From Pseudomonas sp. URIL14HWK12:I12 (GTDB taxonomy: Bacteria > Pseudomonadota > Gammaproteobacteria > Pseudomonadales > Pseudomonadaceae), in the NCBI RefSeq assembly GCF_003097135.1, contig NZ_QEQL01000004.1:372001-436000 (forward strand): DNA of 64,000 bases. The letters are read 5' to 3'. The translations under genes were made by a program, and so were the position numbers. Below the pieces are notes generated by a model. It made no database searches. It was not told where the DNA came from and was given only the letters and a program-made list of their open reading frames with translations. Shown here in pieces: positions 58,209 to 64,000 of this stretch. Each line of letters begins with the position of its first letter. The stretch's first letter is position 1.

Positions 58209-59239
58209 CCCCCGCACCACGCCTACGCCTGGGCGAGCTGTCGGTGAACTTCGCCGGCCTGCTGGGGCAGGCCTTGGGCGCCAGCGGCTACGCTCCGCAA
58301 GCACTGCTGGAGAGCTTTGGCCTCACCCCACAGCGCCTGGCCGAACCCGGCGCGCGGCTGTCGATCCCACGCTACATGCGCCTTGGCCATGCCGCGATCG
58401 GCCTGGCCGGCGAGCCAGCCTTGGGCCTGCGCATGGGCGAGCTATGCCGGCTACCGGTCGCCGGGCTGGCCGGGGTGGCGGCAGCCCAGGCGCCCACCTT
58501 GGGCGAGGCAGCCCGTACCCTGCTGCGCTTCGAGCCGCTGTATGCCAGCAACTACCGCGGCCACTCGCATCTGGCCGAAGATGCCGAGGGCGCCTGGCTA
58601 TGGTTCTACTCCATCGCACCCTATAACCGTTTCAACCGTTTTGTGGTCGATTCGCTGCTCAGTGGCTGGCTGCATCAACTGGGGGCGCTAGTAGGCGCGC
58701 CGCTGGTGGCCGAACAGCTGTTGATCGAATTTCCGGCGCCCGGCTACGCTCCGGCGTATGCACCGCTGTGCCAGCAGCCTGTGCGCTTCGAAGCACCGGG
58801 CAACGGCGTGCGCCTGAGCAAGCAGCAGATGGCCCTGCCTAACCCGGCGCACTGCCCCGGCACCTGGCAGCAATTGCTGCAACTGTGCGAAACCGAACTG
58901 GAACAGCTCACCCGCGGCCGGCGCCTGAGCGAGCGCGTGGTGGCCTTGCTGGGCCCGATGCTCAGCGGCGGCCGCGAGCCAGACCTGGAAAGCCTGGCTG
59001 CACGGCTGAAGATGCCGAGCTGGACGCTACGGCGCAAGCTTGCCGAGGAAGGCGTGGGCTTTCGCGAGCTGCTCAACGACACGCGCCGTGATCTCGCGCT
59101 GGCGTATATCCGTGACACGGAGCTGGCCTTCGGCGAGATTGCCTACCTGCTCGGTTTCGCCTCCGCCGAGGCCTTTGCCCGAGCGTTCAAACGGTGGAGT
59201 GGAGAAACGCCGGGCTGCGTGCGCAAGGCCCGGCGCTGA
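58199..59239 (+). CDS. AraC-family transcriptional regulator
   Basis: A 346-residue regulator starting at GTG 58199; GTG 58205 is an alternative. The N-terminal arabinose-binding-type domain spans about 20-200. The C-terminal pair of helix-turn-helices includes LESLAARLKMPSWTLRRKLAEEG and FGEIAYLLGFASAEAFARAFKRWSGETPGCVR. It overlaps the cysteine-less nitrilase-fold gene, so the two are expressed together and may form a sensor pair. Confidence 0.88.
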
Positions 59240-59249
59240 GCCCGGCAGA

Positions 59250-60107
59250 TTACTGCCCCTGAACTTCGATAGGTGCAGCGTCGGCCGGAGGCGCCACGGG
59301 TTCGGAACTCGGTTCGGGGCTTGGCTGGGCGCTGGAGCCGTCGGCAGCAGGCTGCGCCTGGGGAGCGGTAGCGGCCGGCGAAGCGGGTGCCGACAGGCTG
59401 GCAGGTGCTGCCGGCGCAGCGGTTGCGGGCTGTGGTGCCGGCTGCGCGGCCGCCTCATGCGGCGCCGGTGCGGCGGCCGCAGCCTTCGCTGGCTTGGCAG
59501 CCTGTTCTTCAGGCACGCCCAGCTCCTTGCTGGGTTTCTCTTCGATGTGCGCAGCCTTTTTCGTCTCCGGCGGCAGGAAGTTTTCGACCAGGGCGAAGTA
59601 GCGGTCGTAGAAGGTATCGGACGCTACCGTTTCGCTGGCCACCTTGACCATCGAGTCATCGCTGGAGCCGATCGGCATCGACACCGAGCCCAGCACGCCC
59701 ACACCCAGGCTGGCGGAGGTATTGGACTTCTTCAGCGCATAGCGATCAAGCAAGGCGTTGGCGAACACGATCGAGCTTTTGTTGGTGGTGGTGTCGGCGG
59801 CGCAGGTGACGTTGAAGCTGATCTCCAGGTGCGTGTCGGCGGTTTGCTGGAAACTCTTGTGGCCAGCCACAAGCTTCGGATCGCTGCTGGTGATGATGTA
59901 GCCCTGGCTCAGCAGCGCACGGCGGGCCGCCTCGCAGGAGGCCATGTCGCTGACAGGATAATTGCGCGAGAAGGTGCCGGAGTCGTCGAAGCTCTCGTGC
60001 TCGTAGATGCCGGCCTTCTTGGAAGACGAGCAGCCAACGACGCTGGCAGCCAGCAGCGCCAGCACGACGCCGGTGCGCAAGGCACCGAAACGGTGGAATT
60101 CAGACAT
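59250..60107 (-). CDS. DUF2242 lipoprotein with Pro/Ala-rich tail
   Basis: A 285-residue lipoprotein with lipobox SVVGC (Cys near 26). The central domain (about 35-190) contains YEHESFDDSGTFSRNYPV, ASCEAARRALLSQGYIITSSDP and ASETVASDTFYDRYFALVE, the DUF2242 pattern. The last 90 residues are Pro/Ala/Ser-rich low complexity, possibly crossing the periplasm. Function is unknown. It is convergent with the AraC gene. Confidence 0.85.
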   Translation of the reverse strand: MSEFHRFGALRTGVVLALLAASVVGCSSSKKAGIYEHESFDDSGTFSRNYPVSDMASCEAARRALLSQGYIITSSDPKLVAGHKSFQQTADTHLEISFNVTCAADTTTNKSSIVFANALLDRYALKKSNTSASLGVGVLGSVSMPIGSSDDSMVKVASETVASDTFYDRYFALVENFLPPETKKAAHIEEKPSKELGVPEEQAAKPAKAAAAAPAPHEAAAQPAPQPATAAPAAPASLSAPASPAATAPQAQPAADGSSAQPSPEPSSEPVAPPADAAPIEVQGQ

Positions 60108-60288
60108 TGCGGATCCTGGAAATATCACATGGCGCCCATTGTGCAACAGGCCTTAGGCACACGCATGAAACAAGTGTCACAAAAAAGCGACTTTACTACG
60201 CATGGGCTGTGGGAAAAAGCGTCGAGCCACAGGGCCGGGGGCCAAAGGCTGGGGTATAGTCGCGGTTTTTGGCTGTTGCGATTGCGCC

Positions 60289-61188
60289 ATGTCGAAACGT
60301 CTGACCCCCTCCATGACTGCCCTGCAGTGCTTCGAAGCCGCCGCACGGCACCTGAGTTTCACCCGCGCGGCGCAGGAGCTGCACCTGACCCAGAGCGCCG
60401 TGAGCAAGCAAGTGGCGCAGCTGGAAGACATGCTGCGCCACCACCTGTTCCAGCGGGTGCGCAGGCGCCTGCAGCTCACACCGGCGGGCTCGCTGTACCT
60501 GGCCGAGGTCAACAAGATCCTCACCCAGATCGACATGTCCAGCCGCTACATCCTCTCCTACGGTGGTGAAACCGAAGTGCTTCGGGTGGCCACCCAGCCC
60601 ACCTTCGGCGCGCGTTGGCTGATCCCGGCGCTCAAGGGGTTCGGCAAGCAGTATCCGAACATTCACCTGGAGATCCGCAACGAGCTCGAACCCTTCGACC
60701 TCACCCAGTCACGGGCGGACGTGGCGTTTTTCTTCGGCCAGGGCACCTGGCCTGGGGCAACGTGCATCGAGCTGTTCGGCGAGGAGGTGGTCACGGTGTG
60801 TGCGCCAGACCTTCTTGCCAGCACGCCACTGGCATGCGCCGAAGACCTCGCCACCACCGTGCTGCTGCAATGCACGTCGCGCCCGGAAGCCTGGCATGAC
60901 TGGTTCCTCGCTCAAGGCCTGCATTCAGCAGGCAGCTATCATGGCCCGCGCTTCGACACCTTCTACATGTGCATCCACGCCGCCATTGCCGGGTGCGGTA
61001 TAGCGTTGGTGCCACGCTATCTGGTGGCCGAGGAGCTGGCCGACGGCAAGCTGGTAGTGCCCGTGGCGCATCCGATGCCCAGCCAGGGCGCGCACTTTCT
61101 GGCGTACCCCGAGCATGCGGCCGAAGTGCCAAAGATCCGCCATTTCGTCGACTGGATTCTGGCGCGCGCCCACCCGCAAACGGCCTGA
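60289..61188 (+). CDS. LysR-family transcriptional regulator (GcvA-like)
   Basis: A 299-residue regulator. The N-terminal motif MTALQCFEAAARHLSFTRAAQELHLTQSAVSKQVAQLE is the GcvA/AmpR-type helix-turn-helix, and the effector domain begins LRVATQPTFGARWLIP. Start ATG 60289; the longer upstream frame lacks family similarity. The target is not evident from adjacent genes. Confidence 0.9.
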   Translation: MSKRLTPSMTALQCFEAAARHLSFTRAAQELHLTQSAVSKQVAQLEDMLRHHLFQRVRRRLQLTPAGSLYLAEVNKILTQIDMSSRYILSYGGETEVLRVATQPTFGARWLIPALKGFGKQYPNIHLEIRNELEPFDLTQSRADVAFFFGQGTWPGATCIELFGEEVVTVCAPDLLASTPLACAEDLATTVLLQCTSRPEAWHDWFLAQGLHSAGSYHGPRFDTFYMCIHAAIAGCGIALVPRYLVAEELADGKLVVPVAHPMPSQGAHFLAYPEHAAEVPKIRHFVDWILARAHPQTA

Positions 61189-61802
61189 TTTGCAGTGCCT
61201 GGGCCGGCCGGGTATATAACCGGCCAGGCCCGGCATCAGGAACCGCCACATGCAACGCATCGACCATTACACCTCCACCGCCAAATGGCTGCACTGGGCG
61301 ATGGCCGCGATCTGGCTATGCGCCTGGTTGCTGGGCCTGTCGGCCGTGCACTGGCACAGCATCAACGCCGACCATCGCATCACCCTGCTGCACAAGGCCC
61401 TGGCCAGTACGGTGCTGGTGCTGGTTGTGGTGCGGGTCGCGTGGCGCTTGGCGCACCCTGCCCCGGCGCTACCGGCAAGCATGGCCCCTGCCATGCGCAG
61501 AGCGGCCCATACCGGGCACCTGTTTCTCTATGGCGTGGCGTTGATGGCCCTGCCGCTGTCGGGCTGGTTATGGAGTTCTTCGGGCAACCACGAAGTGTGG
61601 ATGCTCGGGCTGGTCAAGCTGCCCGCGCTGATGGCGCCAAACGAGGCGGTGCAGCATGCAGTGGGCATCTTCCACACTTGGGTCGCCTGGCTATGCGGCG
61701 CATTGGTGGGTGGGCATGTTCTTATCGCGCTCAAGCATCACTTCATCGATCGTGACACCGTGCTGTTGGGCATGCTGCCGCGGCGCCTGCAACGCCAGCC
61801 CT

Positions 61803-63943
<2,141 letters not shown>

Positions 63944-63947
<4 letters not shown>

Positions 63948-64000
63948 CCGATCGCCAGCCCGCCTTGCTCGCACGCTTACGGTTGCACTTGACCGTTCGG
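63944..64000 (+). CDS. Possible start of a downstream gene (partial)
   Basis: A TTG at 63944 overlaps the glycosylase stop by 4 bases and opens a frame of 19 codons to the window edge (TDRQPALLARLRLHL). This coupling pattern matches the rest of the operon. Too short to identify. Confidence 0.35.

Overview
The window is a stretch of high-GC gammaproteobacterial chromosome. It almost certainly comes from a fluorescent Pseudomonas of the P. putida group. The evidence is an 83-residue OprI lipoprotein ending in Arg-Lys, a TTG-started minD, Pseudomonas-restricted small families (DUF1654, DUF5629-like, DUF6388-like, FlxA-like), an S-type pyocin locus, and gene neighbourhoods such as tesA/ybbA-ybbP, cysB beside a universal stress gene, and lpxL/minCDE. 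I see no insertion sequence, prophage, CRISPR array or rRNA operon.

Layout. 1-4 kb: a colicin-like bacteriocin cassette on the minus strand, with a large toxin gene, a translationally coupled DUF6392-like immunity gene, and a truncated Im/colicin-E-type immunity gene at the window edge. It lies beside a tRNA-Val/tRNA-Asp operon. 4-10.5 kb: rdgC, a BASS transporter, a SPOR lipoprotein, a shikimate-dehydrogenase-like gene, pbpG and a GAF-GGDEF protein. 10.5-15 kb: a FlxA-like protein, a three-gene two-component locus, and a DUF1654-endonuclease I operon under a LexA box. 15-27 kb: housekeeping and hypothetical genes, including oligopeptidase B, a cyclic-nucleotide-binding protein, a nitroreductase, a lactonase, cysB, a universal stress protein and DAHP synthase. 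27-38 kb: oprI with a convergent L,D-transpeptidase, tesA divergent from ybbA-ybbP, a solute-binding protein, ppnP and an MsbA-like ABC exporter. 38-44 kb: a beta-oxidation gene set (enoyl-CoA hydratase, thiolase, SDR dehydrogenase), an AraC regulator, a hydrolase and a D-2-hydroxyacid dehydrogenase. 44-51 kb: lpxL, minCDE, a pseudouridine synthase, apeB and an MscS-type channel. 51-64 kb: LysR and AraC regulators, isochorismatase, GST, thpR, a D-cysteine desulfhydrase-like gene, fadH, a cysteine-less nitrilase-fold protein, a DUF2242 lipoprotein, cytochrome b561, a TlpA-like lipoprotein, and arsC-wrbA-tag.

The main accessory signal is the bacteriocin locus. Its toxin carries a region that aligns in pattern with the colicin E9 HNH DNase domain but has lost the His-His pair. 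This is followed by a new C-terminal domain with a DHxPS motif and a TYGGRN motif. The two immunity genes belong to different families, which suggests replacement of the killing module with the older immunity gene retained. Other points worth follow-up are the SOS-controlled periplasmic nuclease operon, a pseudo-receiver regulator after a complete two-component pair, a nitrilase homologue with no cysteine at all, and a possible ribosome-site hairpin before the toxin gene. Reading was by eye. Family names rest on recognised motifs rather than on searches.
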